Positions 1 to 11,240 of a stretch of 64,000 bases of DNA are shown in pieces. The stretch's first letter is position 1; each line of letters starts with the position of its first letter. The translations under genes were made by a program, and so were the position numbers. The notes beneath the pieces are model-generated. The model worked only from the letters and a program-made list of their open reading frames with translations. It made no database searches and was not told the origin of the DNA. The stretch is from Vitrella brassicaformis. Taxonomy: Eukaryota; Sar; Vitrellaceae. The DNA lies in assembly GCA_001179505.1 (NCBI GenBank), contig CDMY01000989.1, positions 62,001 to 126,000 of the forward strand, given 5' to 3'.

Positions 1-408
1 CAGACCGGCAGACAGCCGGCCACACCCGCAAGCACCCCACCCCACCCTTGTGACGAGCCCGTGTGTGGTTGTCTCTCTGTGTGTGTCTGGCTGCTCACCA
101 CTGCTGCTCGCACCAAACGCTGTAAAACCACGCACAGGAGCCGACCAAACACACTCCCAGCGGAAAAAAAGGCGTTTTCAAGCTAAGCTCGCATGCTAAG
201 CCCGCAGACTCAGAAGGCTGGAGTTCTCGCCAAGGGCCCAGCGAGCAGTCCGCAATTGATGCCCCTGTGCCTGCCTCTGTTGCTCATCCTGATTCTGTGT
301 CATCGGTGCTTCACTCTGTCATCTTGCTTCATCACGTGCACTATCACTGCTCGTCATCGACAGCACCTCCCATCTCATCGCGAGCGGCAAAGGAGCGCAA
401 GAGCATTC

Positions 409-2614
409 ATGACGGATCCAGCCGACAGCCACACCTGCACCCACACAAGCAGAACTGGCGAATGCGGAGCCGGGCCACCACTGGCCAAGCACGACGCCGA
501 GGCGCCCAGTGCACCAGATGGGCCGGGGGATGGGAGCGCTTCGCGTGGGCAGCCCCCGTTGGTGCGGCTGACCAAGTCTCAGAAGAAGGTGGAGGCGCGC
601 AAGAGGTACCGGATGAAGAAGCGTGCGAGGCAGAAGGAGACCAGGAGGGAGAAGCGCATCGAGCAGAGGGAGCAGAGGAAACAACTGCTCGAGGGCATGA
701 CCGAAGGTGAGTCATAAATGGGCACATGGGCAGCGGGGCAGCATGCAGACGTCAGATGGACACTGAAGGAATGACTGTCTTGTGTGTGCTGTGATGGTGC
801 CTGACATTGGTGTGTGTTATCGTGTGTCAGAGGAGCGGGCTGCCTTTCTGGAGGACGAGAAGCGCCAGAAAGAGGCACTCGAAAAGTCCTACGAGGTAGG
901 TAGGCCGCTCACCGACCGCCTAAGCAGATCCCTCAGCCGATGCAAGTGTGCCCGGTATTGTGTGATCAGGGTCACTTGGCCGCGGCGTACGAGAGCGGGA
1001 CGAAGGTGGTCTTCAACTGCAGCTTCATGGACCAAATGTCAGACAAGGTGGACTGATAGAGCATCACCGACGGCCGCACCGCCTGGAGCGGTTTCTCTGT
1101 GTCGCTGTCTGCCACGATCGATGGATGGTTCAGGAGAAGTCGAGTTTGGCCAAGCAGCTGTCGTACGCCTACAACGCCATGAAGACCAGCGACCCCCCTG
1201 TCAGGCTGCAGATGCATGTCACGTCTTTCGACAAGGGAGGGGAGCTCTGGCAACGGTCGGTAGGCAGGAGCAACACACGAAGCACTGACACAGCAGCCTG
1301 AAACATGGTGGTGACCGAATCCCCCTCTCTCGTTGCTTTGTCAGGATGCTGCACTTCGGTGCTGAAAAGTGGAAGGTGGGCAAACATGTCAGTCAACCGA
1401 TCGGTCGGTCGCACTGTGTGTGTGTGTCATATAGATGCACTATCACGAGGGTTCAGCGTGGGACGTCTTCTCCCTCGATGACATCGTTGTGCTCTCACCT
1501 GACGCTCAGGAGGTGAGGCGAGGCCGACACACCCACACCCACACCCACACACAACCAGCTACCCATCTGTCAAATCCATCCCTCCGTCTGTCTGTCTGTC
1601 TGTCAGGAGCTCGAGTGCGTGGACGAGTCCAAGGTGTACGTCATCGGCGGCCTCGTCGACCGAAGCATTGCAAAGGTGGGCGGCCCAGACACACCCATTT
1701 TCCTCACCCGCCTTTTGTGTAAGCTTTGTGTGGTTGGCTGGCTGGTCGTGCGTCTGCAGTATGAGTCGTGGAGTCAGGCGCAGCAGTACGGCCTCCCCTG
1801 CAGAAAACTGCCATTCACCGTACGTACGGACGGATGCACACACCGACTGACTGACTGACTAAGTGACGTGCACACACACTCATGACTCAATCGGTGCTGT
1901 TGTTGTGTGCCTGTCTGACTGGGTGCGGTGCGGTGCAGCGTTACATCAAGGAGAACCTGGGCACGGTCCTCAATGTTAACACCGTCGTGGAGGTCAGTCA
2001 GTCGACAACAAACATGCTACAGACAAGAACAATAGTCTCTCTCACTCCTTTCTCTCCCTCGATCGATGTGTGGTGCTGCTGCCACGCTCCAGGTGTTGAT
2101 ACGGTATCTGCAGACCAAGGATTGGGAACACGCTCTCACCGCATCCGTCCCACAGGTGCCTGCCTACGGCACACAGAGACCCACTCGCTCACTCACGGGG
2201 TCTGACCTGTCGTTTGTCTGTCTGTGTGTGGTGTGTGGTTGCAGCGCAAGCAGACCAACATCGGCAAGAAGGCCGTCAAGCTTCAAACCAAGAGGGAGAG
2301 GAAGTACGGGAGCGAAGCCTCACACATGCACACGCAGACCGACCAACGACACATAAGCCGATGTGTCGTTATGTCGGTGTGCCCGTCTGTATGTCAGAGA
2401 GTACTACGAGTCGCTGAGGCGTGCAGGCGTCGATGTGGATGACCCCCCAGGGAAGCGACCGCGCCTCCAACCCACAGGTGGCGACCTTGAAGACGATCAT
2501 CGCGAAGGGGACAGGACTGACTCGGATGAAGACGAAGACGACGAGCTGGACGAGGATGGCGACGAAGATATTCATGTCGATAACGGCGGCCAGAAAGGAT
2601 GCGAGTGTGGGTAA
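409..2614 (+). CDS. TRM10: tRNA (guanine-9-N1)-methyltransferase, Trm10 family
   Basis: SPOUT-fold enzyme expected to methylate N1 of G9 in tRNA with S-adenosylmethionine. Twelve exons: 409-706, 831-895, 970-1047, 1134-1255, 1345-1375, 1435-1512, 1607-1675, 1760-1819, 1939-1992, 2093-2155, 2245-2303 and 2398-2614, all joined at GT-AG borders with matching phases, giving 397 residues. Family hallmarks are KVYVIGGLVDRS near residues 233-244, then YGLPCRKLPF, NVNTVVEVLIRYLQ and TKDWEHAL, which form the SAM-binding knot of Trm10. The N-terminus is very basic (KSQKKVEARKRYRMKKRARQ), as is usual for tRNA binding in this family. The C-terminus is an acidic Asp/Glu tail. An in-frame ATG at 193 would add 72 residues; I chose 409 because the extra stretch looks like leader sequence. 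Family assignment is strong; the exact start is uncertain. Confidence 0.9.
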
Positions 2615-3051
2615 GACAGGCTGTGGCTGGCCACCTGGGTCCGCGGCTGACTGGGTGGGTTTCCCTTTGGTGCTGCATGGGTGTACATATGTGAGTGTGT
2701 GTCGTGTCTGTGAGGACCTATTGTATGTTCTCGCTGCAAGACTTCATTTGGTGGCATAAATTCATCGATGAGAGGTCACAGGACTTATTTGTCAAAGGAG
2801 TGCCCCTAAAGCACCTTACACATACATACATACATACATACGAGGACGGAGAAGGGCAAAGTGGCGTCATACTGCGGAAGAGAGGAGGGGGAAGAAAAGA
2901 CAAGTTTACGGCCAGAATCTGCCTTTTTGCCCAATTGTTTCTGCCACCACCAAAGCCCCGAATTTTCGCGAGTTCTGGCAAAATCTCTCTCCCGAGAAGG
3001 AGACCTCTTAGTCGCCGATTGAGCACATCGTCTGCGATTTGCTGAGCCGCG
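2615..3051. other. intergenic spacer between two same-strand genes
   Basis: No coding exon is supported here. It holds the TRM10 3' flank, a short CATA microsatellite near 2820-2841, and the probable promoter and 5' UTR of the next gene. A pyrimidine-poor, A/G-rich stretch lies at about 2870-2905. Confidence 0.5.
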
Positions 3052-6000
3052 ATGATGATGACGCCTTGTTTCGGCATCATCATGGTGGTCGGCCTGGCCG
3101 CCATTGTGGCAGCCCAGCGCAACTCTGACCGACGTAAGTAGAGGGGGGACACACAGGCGCCGAACCGCCATCCATATGCGTGAGTTTGGTCCTCTTTTGT
3201 GCATATGGATGGCCGCATGACTGATGTGTGCCCACAGAGATGTCGGTGGGCGAGGGGAGCTATGGCCCCGACTGCGAGGAGGGGAAGGACTGCAGCGCTG
3301 ACGTGAATGGTCCATGGGGTGGTGAGATCTATCACGAATGGAAATGATCCATGCATGGCATGTTTCTCTGACTTCCTCTGTATGTGCAGGTGCGTCGTTT
3401 CTCGGCACTCAGGAGATCCAGGCCAGAAACAACACCAAGAAGCACGGTGCGGCCATCTGTGCGGGCAGGAGGAAGGGGCGGTGCCAAAAAATGTGAAAAC
3501 ATCCAGATCTATCCCTGTTTGTGTGTGCAGGTGTGATGTTGAGTGCTGGTGAGCTGTCGATGCTGCAGCAGAAGATTCAGACCGGCAAGGCCATGTTGCA
3601 TTCGGCCATGAAACTCAAGGCCGAAGCCAACAGACTTGCCGGTTCCGCGATCGAGGCCATCGACAACGTCGTAGCGCATCCCATCACCAGCACGGGTGCG
3701 TATGAGTGGACGTCGACCGATCCATCCATCCATCTATCCCTTTTGTTTGGGTGGATGTACATATCTGACAGGTGCAGCGTACAGCGGCACATACGCAACA
3801 GCTGTCAGGGCCAGCCAGCCAGAGAAGGGTACGTGTCGCAGATGGGTGAAATGTTCCCCTCCCTCATGGTTGGTATTCCTTCTTTCCTTCGTATTTGCTG
3901 CAGATGAGTGTGAGGAGGACAAGGACTGCGGTGAGAACAAGTACTGCTTTGAGCCTATTCAACGAGCCGAAGGAGACTCGTCATACAAACGTCGCTGCAA
4001 GGCAAGCGGCAACCACCCTCCTCTCCGTTCATCCCTCCACTCACGCACACAGTTCTGTCTGTCATCGGATGTCTGTGCTTTGCTGCAGAGGGCAGGCGAC
4101 GAGGATGACCGCTGCTATGCCGGCTTCTTCAAGGACCCCAAGAAGTGCAAGTTTGGACTGTATTGCGCTGAGTATGTCTTCGACAAAGACCGTTGCACGT
4201 AGGTGAAGAGCACAACCAATGGCGGCCACCCTCTGTGCACTTATACATACACGAATGGACAGGAAGATCAAGGGATTCATCAGGTTAGAGAGGCTTTGCT
4301 GAGCCGCAGGGGTAATCTTGGACATCCACCCACCGCTTGTGTTGCACTTGTCTTGAATCCCGGGGCAGACTCGAGGGGCCGAGGGTCAAAGCCGTCGATA
4401 GCAGCCATCCTGCTTACAACAGTCAGCCAAAACACGCGACACTGACCCGTACGTATCTGTGCGCGCGTCCGCCGTGCAGGCGAATGCTGGAGGGCGTATG
4501 GCGGCAGAACCCTGGAGAAGCTGTGTCCGGAGGGCATGATGTGCGCCATCACCCGCGACAGAGGCTTCAACGATATGAAGCTGAAGCGGGCAGGCATCTT
4601 CTGGGCGCTGGAAGGCAACTGCGTCCCCTTCGCCGAGCGGGCCGAGCACTGCGAGCACGTCAAGTGCACGGACCTGCTGAACTCGAACTACCAAGTGGAC
4701 GGTGAGTGCGTGTGACGTCGTGAGCTGGGAGGTGGAGATGGCTCGTGTGTCTCTACAGATTACACCTGCACCAACTGGGATGCGGGAGAGAGCCCCTTCC
4801 ATCACTGCAAGAGCAACAAGCCATACACAGAGTCGGGTACGCATGAGATCCCTCCCTTCATCCCTCCCTCGCTCCATCATGTCGAAGGGGCTTATGGACA
4901 TGTTTGTTCCCTGCCTTGCTCGAATTTCCGATCGAATGGATGCTCTGATGCGGCTGATGCAGTTTGCCCTGCTCCTACGACGCGTCTCACCCCCAAGAAC
5001 CAGGCCGGCAAGAGCCAGGGTCCGTGACTGAGCACATGCGTGGGCTCAGTAGATGCATACATATGCATGGCGTCTGTGTGTCTGTCTGTCTGTGTGTCGA
5101 AACATTTCTTTGTCTGCAGGCCAATGTCAGGTGAAGGTCGAGTTTGGTAGTAGATACTACGTCGAGTGCGCTGCTGGCCTGGTGTGCGTCATCAACCAAG
5201 AACAAGACAGCCGCTTCGCCGACTACAGCATTGGCCAGTGCTTCGACCCGGCCGACGTCGCGTCGCAGTGCCGCAAGAGGGAGGACTACGACCCCAAGAA
5301 GGAGGGTCAGCCGGCCGCCGTAGCAGGTGTGTACGCGGACAACAGATTCAGTCATGCGACTGACGCGTGTCTTTTGCTGCTGTTATCCACTAACAGAGTA
5401 TCGGACCTTTCAGACAAAGAAGTGCGAGTATCTCTGGGTGCACCAGAGTGGTCGTCACCTCAAAAAGCCATTCACCTTTTGCGCCGGTTCGCCTGCAATG
5501 TGCCCCCTAGTCGAATGACACACACACACACACACACACGCGCGCGTGGCGTGCCTTTCTCCGTTGTGCAGGCAAGGAAATCTCAAAGACACGCCAGGCC
5601 TACAGACGTATGCATGTTGCGTCTCCGCCTATACATACAAAACACGCATGCACGACATTTCTGCCTGCCTGCCTGCCTGGTGGATTCATTGACACCTTTG
5701 CATACGCAGCTTCCAGCTGTGATAGCTTTGACAAGAAGGCCTTCAAGTTCGCTCCGGACGACCTCAAGGACCGGTAGGCGTCAAGACGAGCTGCACGATG
5801 GAAGCTTCATTCACAGCCAGCGCCTTCCTTGGTTGTAATGCATGGATGCAGCTACTGCACGGGAGCAGACGACGACGAGAATAAGCCGTGCGGCCCGAAG
5901 CGCTCTGGCTGCAAATGCAACTCCTATGGAACAGACTGTTCGGTAGGTGGCGCGCTTCCGTGTGTATATATGGGGGTGTCACGGTGCATATATTGTGGCC

Positions 6001-6141
6001 TGTCCGTCTGTGTGTGTGGATGACTGCATTCAATGAGTGCAGAGCAGCCACGGCCGCAGCCGGTACGACGGGGGAGACAGTGGCGACGAATCCGGTCCCT
6101 GGGGCGACCCCAACGACCCCTCCAACATCTACTGGGACTGA
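3052..6141 (+). CDS. cysteine-rich secreted protein, unknown family
   Basis: Multi-exon gene. The first exon (3052-3133) encodes a hydrophobic signal peptide (MMMTPCFGIIMVVGLAAIVA). Supported exons follow at 3238-3321, 3390-3446, 3531-3695, 3772-3828, 3904-4001, 4089-4198, 4369-4448, 4480-4701, 4759-4836, 4963-5019, 5120-5326, about 5398-5490, about 5571-5610, about 5709-5772, 5852-5942 and 6043-6141. The intron at 4002-4088 is GC-AG. Most introns are phase 1, typical of modular extracellular proteins. The mature protein has repeated Cys clusters with short acidic loops (CEEDKDCGENKYC, CKFGLYCAEY, CPEGMMC) and a Gly/Asp-rich tail. The donor of the exon that starts near 5398 is ambiguous. I recognise no known domain; repeated small disulfide modules in a secreted or surface protein are the inference. 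Confidence 0.75.
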
Positions 6142-7041
6142 TGAGGTTCCATCCACCAGACACACACAGACACACACACACACACACTAATTCTAATTGG
6201 TAGCCCCTAGCCAACACACGCGCACCTGACTCGCTGCATGTTAAGCAACCAATCACACACACGCGGGGATACATACGACCTATGCCTAGACTTGCCTTGT
6301 GAATGGTCTGCTTACATATGATTTGCTCTATGTGGCGCCTGCCGGTGTATGTATGTGTGAGTGTGTGTGTGTGTCTGGCTGCTGGCATTGGGGCCTGTCT
6401 CGCGTGTGTTTTGCCGTCCTGTTAGCCAATCAGTGGCGTGCATGGGCGTGGCTGCATATTTCGTTGACAAGAGAGGGACACGGCACGACACCCACCCACT
6501 CGCCCACACCAGGACACTCTCTGCCTCTCTCCCATGCCCACGTCTGCCCGCTCGTTTGTCTGTCTGTCTGCCTGTGTGATTGATTGAGTTTAATACGTGA
6601 GGGACACACACCTACGGACGAACAGACGGACGAATGGCTCTCAACTTACTGATCGATATGTCTGTGTGTATGTCCCCACACACATATCCACCCATCCACA
6701 CGTGTGTATCGATCGAAAACCACCGAATCCATGGGGAGCTCTGATGAATGAGTGCACTGGGCTTCATGGACCGAAAGGACATGGGCATGACCGTAGGTAG
6801 GATTCTTCATGGACATCTCGGTCCATGAAGAATCCTACGTTCATGCCCATGTCCTTTCGGACCCAGATGTCCCGCACACCATGGCAGGCAGGCCACAGAC
6901 AGACAGCCTCATCAATCAATCACGAAGCGTCGACACGGCGGACTCTCGTCACCGAGGCCTCCATCGCGGCACACTTGATCCTTCCCACACACACCATACA
7001 CAACACACTCAGTTCGGTTCATCCATCTATCCAATTTGCAC
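6142..7041. other. convergent intergenic region
   Basis: The 3' ends of the Cys-rich gene and the TRMO gene face each other here. The stretch contains CA/TG microsatellites (for example 6166-6187 and 6357-6375) and the strong inverted repeat listed separately. No exon is supported. Confidence 0.6.
6771..6860. repeat. near-perfect 40-bp inverted repeat with a 6-base loop
   Basis: The left arm (6771-6814) begins CCGAAAGGACATGGGCATGA. The right arm (6821-6860) is its reverse complement, ending TCATGCCCATGTCCTTTCGG. The only differences are one 4-base insertion in the left arm around 6793-6800 and one mismatch. The loop is 6815-6820. RNA from this stretch would fold into a long hairpin. It lies between convergent 3' ends. 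Confidence 0.9.
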
Positions 7042-9371
7042 TCACTTGTAGGTGACTTCGAATGCGTCGATGACTGTGCAGTAACTCTCAGAGTCGATCT
7101 GTAGAAAAGGCACGCCAGACGGGGGAGGCACCGTGCATGTCAAGAATGCATGACCAAAAGTGCATGCGGCTGACCGTTTCCCTCTGCTGCATGGCGTTCC
7201 GAGGGTCATTGCCCAACGACTCGATGACCGTCGACACGAACTCATCGACACTTGAGAAGTAGATAAACGGCGCACGGCCACCTGACGCACACACATACAT
7301 ACACACAGATGAGCACACCTGTGTGTGTGTGTGTGTGTGTGTGCGCGTGTGTGCAGTCCTCTCTCTCTCTCCCTTCGTGTCAATCTGACCTAGTGTCGAT
7401 GTGGGTTGCGCCATGAAGGCGCCCTCCACTCGCTGGCGGATGGCCTCGAGCGGCTCACTTTCATCATCGAGTGTGTGGTCTCGTGCCGCACCGGCACAGG
7501 CCGCCACAGCCCACCACAGCTGACGCAGCGCATCGGTTGTGAAGGACACCTAACCAATGGACAGAATAGATGGCATTGAGTATTTATTGGTCTGGCGTTT
7601 GCAGTGGTTGTCTTGGTCACCTTAAGGTGTGCGTGCGATTGCATGGGCGTCATGAGCCACTGTGGACAGCCGACGGATACGCCGGGCAGGGCGTCGAGCG
7701 GATGATACGGCTGCAATGGGTGTCAACACACAAACATGGCACGGCACACGTGTGTGTGAGTGCATGTGTTTGTCTGTGAGTGTGAGACCTTGATGTCGAT
7801 GACGGGCGTCTTGTCGACTAAGTCAATGCCGCTCACATACACACACCGACCCTACACAGTCACACACACACAACACGCAAAAACACTTGGTGCAGCCATG
7901 CCTGGCCTTCTGTTGCGTACCGCCACTCGCTCAATCTTAGCGGCAGACAAACCGATGGGCGACGGCCTGGCACAATCACACACACACACACACACAGACG
8001 CACACACAAATGCAGAGAGATCGACCGACACATGAGGTCTATCTGCCTGCCTGCGTGCCTGCCTGTGCGGCGATCTCGTGGCGAAGACGCCCACTTTGGT
8101 GCCGAGCAGCTTTGGCGGCCGCACCTTTGGCTTCATGACGGCATTGCCGTCGGCATCAAGGGCCATGTGGAAGAGGAAAATGATCCACAGGTGGGAGAAG
8201 CTGTCGAGGCCATCCAAATACGCCTGACGGCAAAGTGGACCACAGATGGATGGATGAGTCTATCCTCGGCGTGTGTGTGCATGTGTTGACCTCAGTGTAT
8301 TGTTGGTCGAATACGATGACCCCGTGAGACGCCGGACAGAGGATGCCCTGCCGAGGCGCGCCGTACTTCTCGCCGTAACAACTCCGACACACACCTATCA
8401 CCTGCACACATGGCACACACACACATCACACAATCACGCATCCATCTGCTGTTGGTCTCTCCGGTCACCTTCAGGTTGACTGTGTGTGCGTCGTTCTCAC
8501 TCCAGCACCTTGACGATGAGGGCGCTTCCACCACTGCAGTGTCATCGCCACCATGTGCCTCCTGCCCCCTGTCGTCACCGGTCGGCGCCTCTTGCAGGCC
8601 TGCCGGCAGCGAGAAGTTGATGTGGCCCTTCGGACGTGCATCGGCCGTGATATGGCAGCCACCGTACTCGAGATGCCACTCATTCAATCGCTCAGCCACG
8701 GCCTGAAGGCGTGCAGACAGCCAAGACGATCAATGACGTGTATGCCGTTTGAAATGGGTTCCGTTGCTGCTTCCTCTCCTCTCACCTTGGCCCATGACTC
8801 AGCGTCAATGTCCGTGTCAACGCCATCAATAGTGGATGACGGCTCCTGGTCACTCTCAAGATCGCCGTCATCATCACACTGCTGCTGCTGTTGTCTGACA
8901 GCTCGGCGTCGTAATATGCACGACCTGGCTGCCTGAAGAACAACATCATCACAAGACGCACACATGGAAGTTGTTCTGCTGTGACGGCATCCCTCTCTCT
9001 GCTGATGAATGACCTGAGCTATGGCGCCGGTGCAGAGGCTGCCATACCGGGGCTGCGAAGTGAAGGAAGATCCACACAGAGATCTGTTCATCATCTGTGT
9101 GAATGCCATTTGTGTGTGAGTGCTCGTGCCTACGTTCTTGGGCGGAGCGATGATGAAAGTCGGCAGCTCGGCATCCGCCGGAATGGTCGCACCCGGTCCC
9201 TGCGTGATCATCAGTCACATCAGTTGTTCCGCATAGTCAATGAGTCATTCTTTGCTATCTCTCTCTCTCTCTTGCCTGCTGTGCGTCCGCGAATGCAGCC
9301 CCAGCCAGGCGCGAGAGGTAGGCCTGCAGGCTCTCACACGCTGACGCCGATGGCCGCTCACACTCCGCCAT
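7042..9371 (-). CDS. TRMO: tRNA (adenine-37-N6)-methyltransferase, TrmO/TsaA family
   Basis: SAM-dependent enzyme that methylates N6 of the t6A37 base in tRNA. Exons (minus strand): 9276-9371, 9134-9199, optionally 9014-9052, 8786-8932, 8469-8702, 8291-8401, 8063-8223, 7921-7966, 7789-7851, 7621-7710, 7390-7549, 7175-7281 and 7042-7098. Phases close throughout, giving 445 residues (458 with the optional exon). The conserved blocks appear in order: CRSCYGEKYGAPRQGIL, YLDGLDSFSHLWIIFLFH, KPKVRPPKLLG, KVGVFATRSPHRPSPIGL, SGIDLVDKTPVIDIKPYHPL. The C-terminal NDPRNA and FEVTY elements match the TsaA tail. A roughly 160-residue N-terminal extension, partly poly-Gln, has no assigned role. Two introns use GC donors (after 9276 and after 8063). 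Confidence 0.93.
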
Positions 9372-9631
9372 GGTGATCTGATCTTCGCTGCAGATGAATG
9401 GAGGCTGCTAGAATGGGGATGAGGTAATGAAGCCTTCCCAAATCCTGCTTTGAAAGGTGTATTCCTGTTGGATCCCACGGTGTTCCTGCGGCGAGATCTG
9501 CAGTCGATCCCTTCCCTCTTCAGAGATCTGCCGCTTCTCATTCATCAGGGAGGGCTGCAGGGCGCTGGGAAGGCAAGAGCGTTCGTGGGACGGTATTTGG
9601 CTGACAGATCCTTGCATAGCAACACCACCTC
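9372..9631. promoter_or_regulatory. divergent promoter region, TRMO / J-domain gene
   Basis: This 260-bp gap lies between the start codons of two divergently transcribed genes, so it must contain both promoters and 5' UTRs. I see no recognisable TATA or other core motif. Confidence 0.45.
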
Positions 9632-10788
9632 ATGAGCGGACAGGTGGGCAGCGTGGGAGGGAATGACAAGGCCTCCCGTGTCGTTATTGCGCTGCATTCC
9701 TTCCACTGCTGCTTGTCCATGCATCAGGGTGAAGAGCTGTATATGGTGCTCGGCGTCGGAAAGGACGCGACGACGGCGAGCATCAAGAAGGCCTACAATG
9801 AGCAGGCACTCGTCTGGCATCCCGACAAGCACACGCACCCGGCCATGAAGCAGAAGGTGCGTGAGAGTGGCTTTGTCGTGGATACGGGTCGATAGCTGCG
9901 CCACGTCTGTATGCATTCCATCTGTGGGTGTGTTTGTTCGTCAGGCCACCGAGATGTTCAAGCTGGTCCAGGAGGCCTATGAGGTGCTGACCAACCCGAT
10001 TAAGCGACGCATGTACGACAACGGAGGGTACACACCCCAACGCGGTGACAGTGCGGCTGGCGGTGATAGCGGTCGTGCTGACGGATGGAGCGAGCAGACC
10101 AGTCGAGCCCTTCAGGAAATCAGAGAGCTGAGCAAGGCCAACATGAGAACGAGGAACACGGTCGCTGAGCTGTACAAACGGAGTGTGGTGGTGGGTCAGA
10201 CAGTGGCGATTGGGTACGGCGCATCGCCGCTGGACCCGCCAATTCTCAAGCTCGTCGAAAAGCTGGTGCCGGCGAAGACGATCTTCGACCAGGTGTGTCT
10301 CTTGCGTGAATATCCATGTCATGAGCGCACACACGATCTGTTCTGCTATGTCTGTTTGAATGCGTGTGTGCAGCACAAGGTGTTGGACAACATGATTCGC
10401 ATCGAAGGTCCCCCCCTGCTCATGAACAATCTCAACTTCAGCGTCAACAATTACAATGACCTCGAGCGGCTCAATGACGAAATGCCGAAAACAGCAGAGG
10501 TGACTGGCTGAAGGACTTCTGCAGACGAACTCTGTGTGTGCATGCATGCAGAACTTCAAGTTCATGCCTTCTGCCCCAACGGTCGCCATTCTCGAGCAGT
10601 TCAAGGAGAACCTTGTGCGCATCGGGCAGCAGATGAAGCAGGTCGAGACCACGCTCTACAGCAAAAACATCAGCGGAGACAGGAAAGTGGTCATGGACAA
10701 GTACACCGAGCTGCAGAAGGTGCAGAAGCAGCTGATATCCATGCTCAAGGTGAAAGACATTGAGATCGAGGTCGCCAATACCTCGTAG
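9632..10788 (+). CDS. J-domain (DnaJ/HSP40-like) co-chaperone
   Basis: The N-terminal J domain has the sequence order of the family: ELYMVLGVGKDATTASIKKA, then the HPD catalytic tripeptide in LVWHPDKHTHP, then MFKLVQEAYEVLTNP and RRMYD. The HPD motif stimulates Hsp70 ATPase. Exons are 9632-9643 plus 9728-9856 (or an unspliced 9632-9856), 9945-10292, 10374-10499 and 10552-10788. The spliced form gives 283 residues (MSGQ then GEELY), the unspliced form 311. The rest is largely helical and Lys/Glu/Gln rich, probably coiled coil, with no zinc finger or classic DnaJ C-terminal domain. This makes it a class C J-protein. A client or location cannot be told from sequence. Confidence 0.88.
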
Positions 10789-11240
10789 TAACACCTCGTA
10801 GTCATCAATGCAAACGTGCATTTGCCTGCCAGCCACTCACTTTTGCGCCATTTTTATCTGAGTGCGTCACCGTCCGTCCTCGTGTTTGTCTGTTTGTCGG
10901 CTGGTTGGTTTTTCTCTCTCTTCTTTTTCCTCGTCAGAGTGCCTTTGAGAGAAAAACGAGAGAGAGAGAAATGGCGCGACGCCTTAGTCTAGCCGCCTAA
11001 GTCAGGTCCTCCAGATATTCTCTGCGTCATGTTCACTGATGGCGTGCGTGTGACGTACGTGTGTGAGGGACAGTGTGCTGCCTTTTTGCAGGCACGAAAG
11101 ATGCAATGGAATGAACCTTTATGCAGCCCCCCTCAGTCGAGCTGTCTCTTCCCACCACACGATGCATCCGTCCACATCACCCAGCCACCCCATCCCACAC
11201 CAACCACAAAGCCCACTCAATCAGTCGGTCAGCCGTGCCG
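10789..11240. other. convergent intergenic region with a CT/GA inverted tract
   Basis: The 3' flanks of the J-domain gene and the TruB gene meet here. A TTTCTCTCTC stretch at about 10911-10921 faces a GAGAGAGAGAAA stretch at about 10958-10971, so a transcript could form an imperfect hairpin. No coding exon is supported. Confidence 0.5.
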
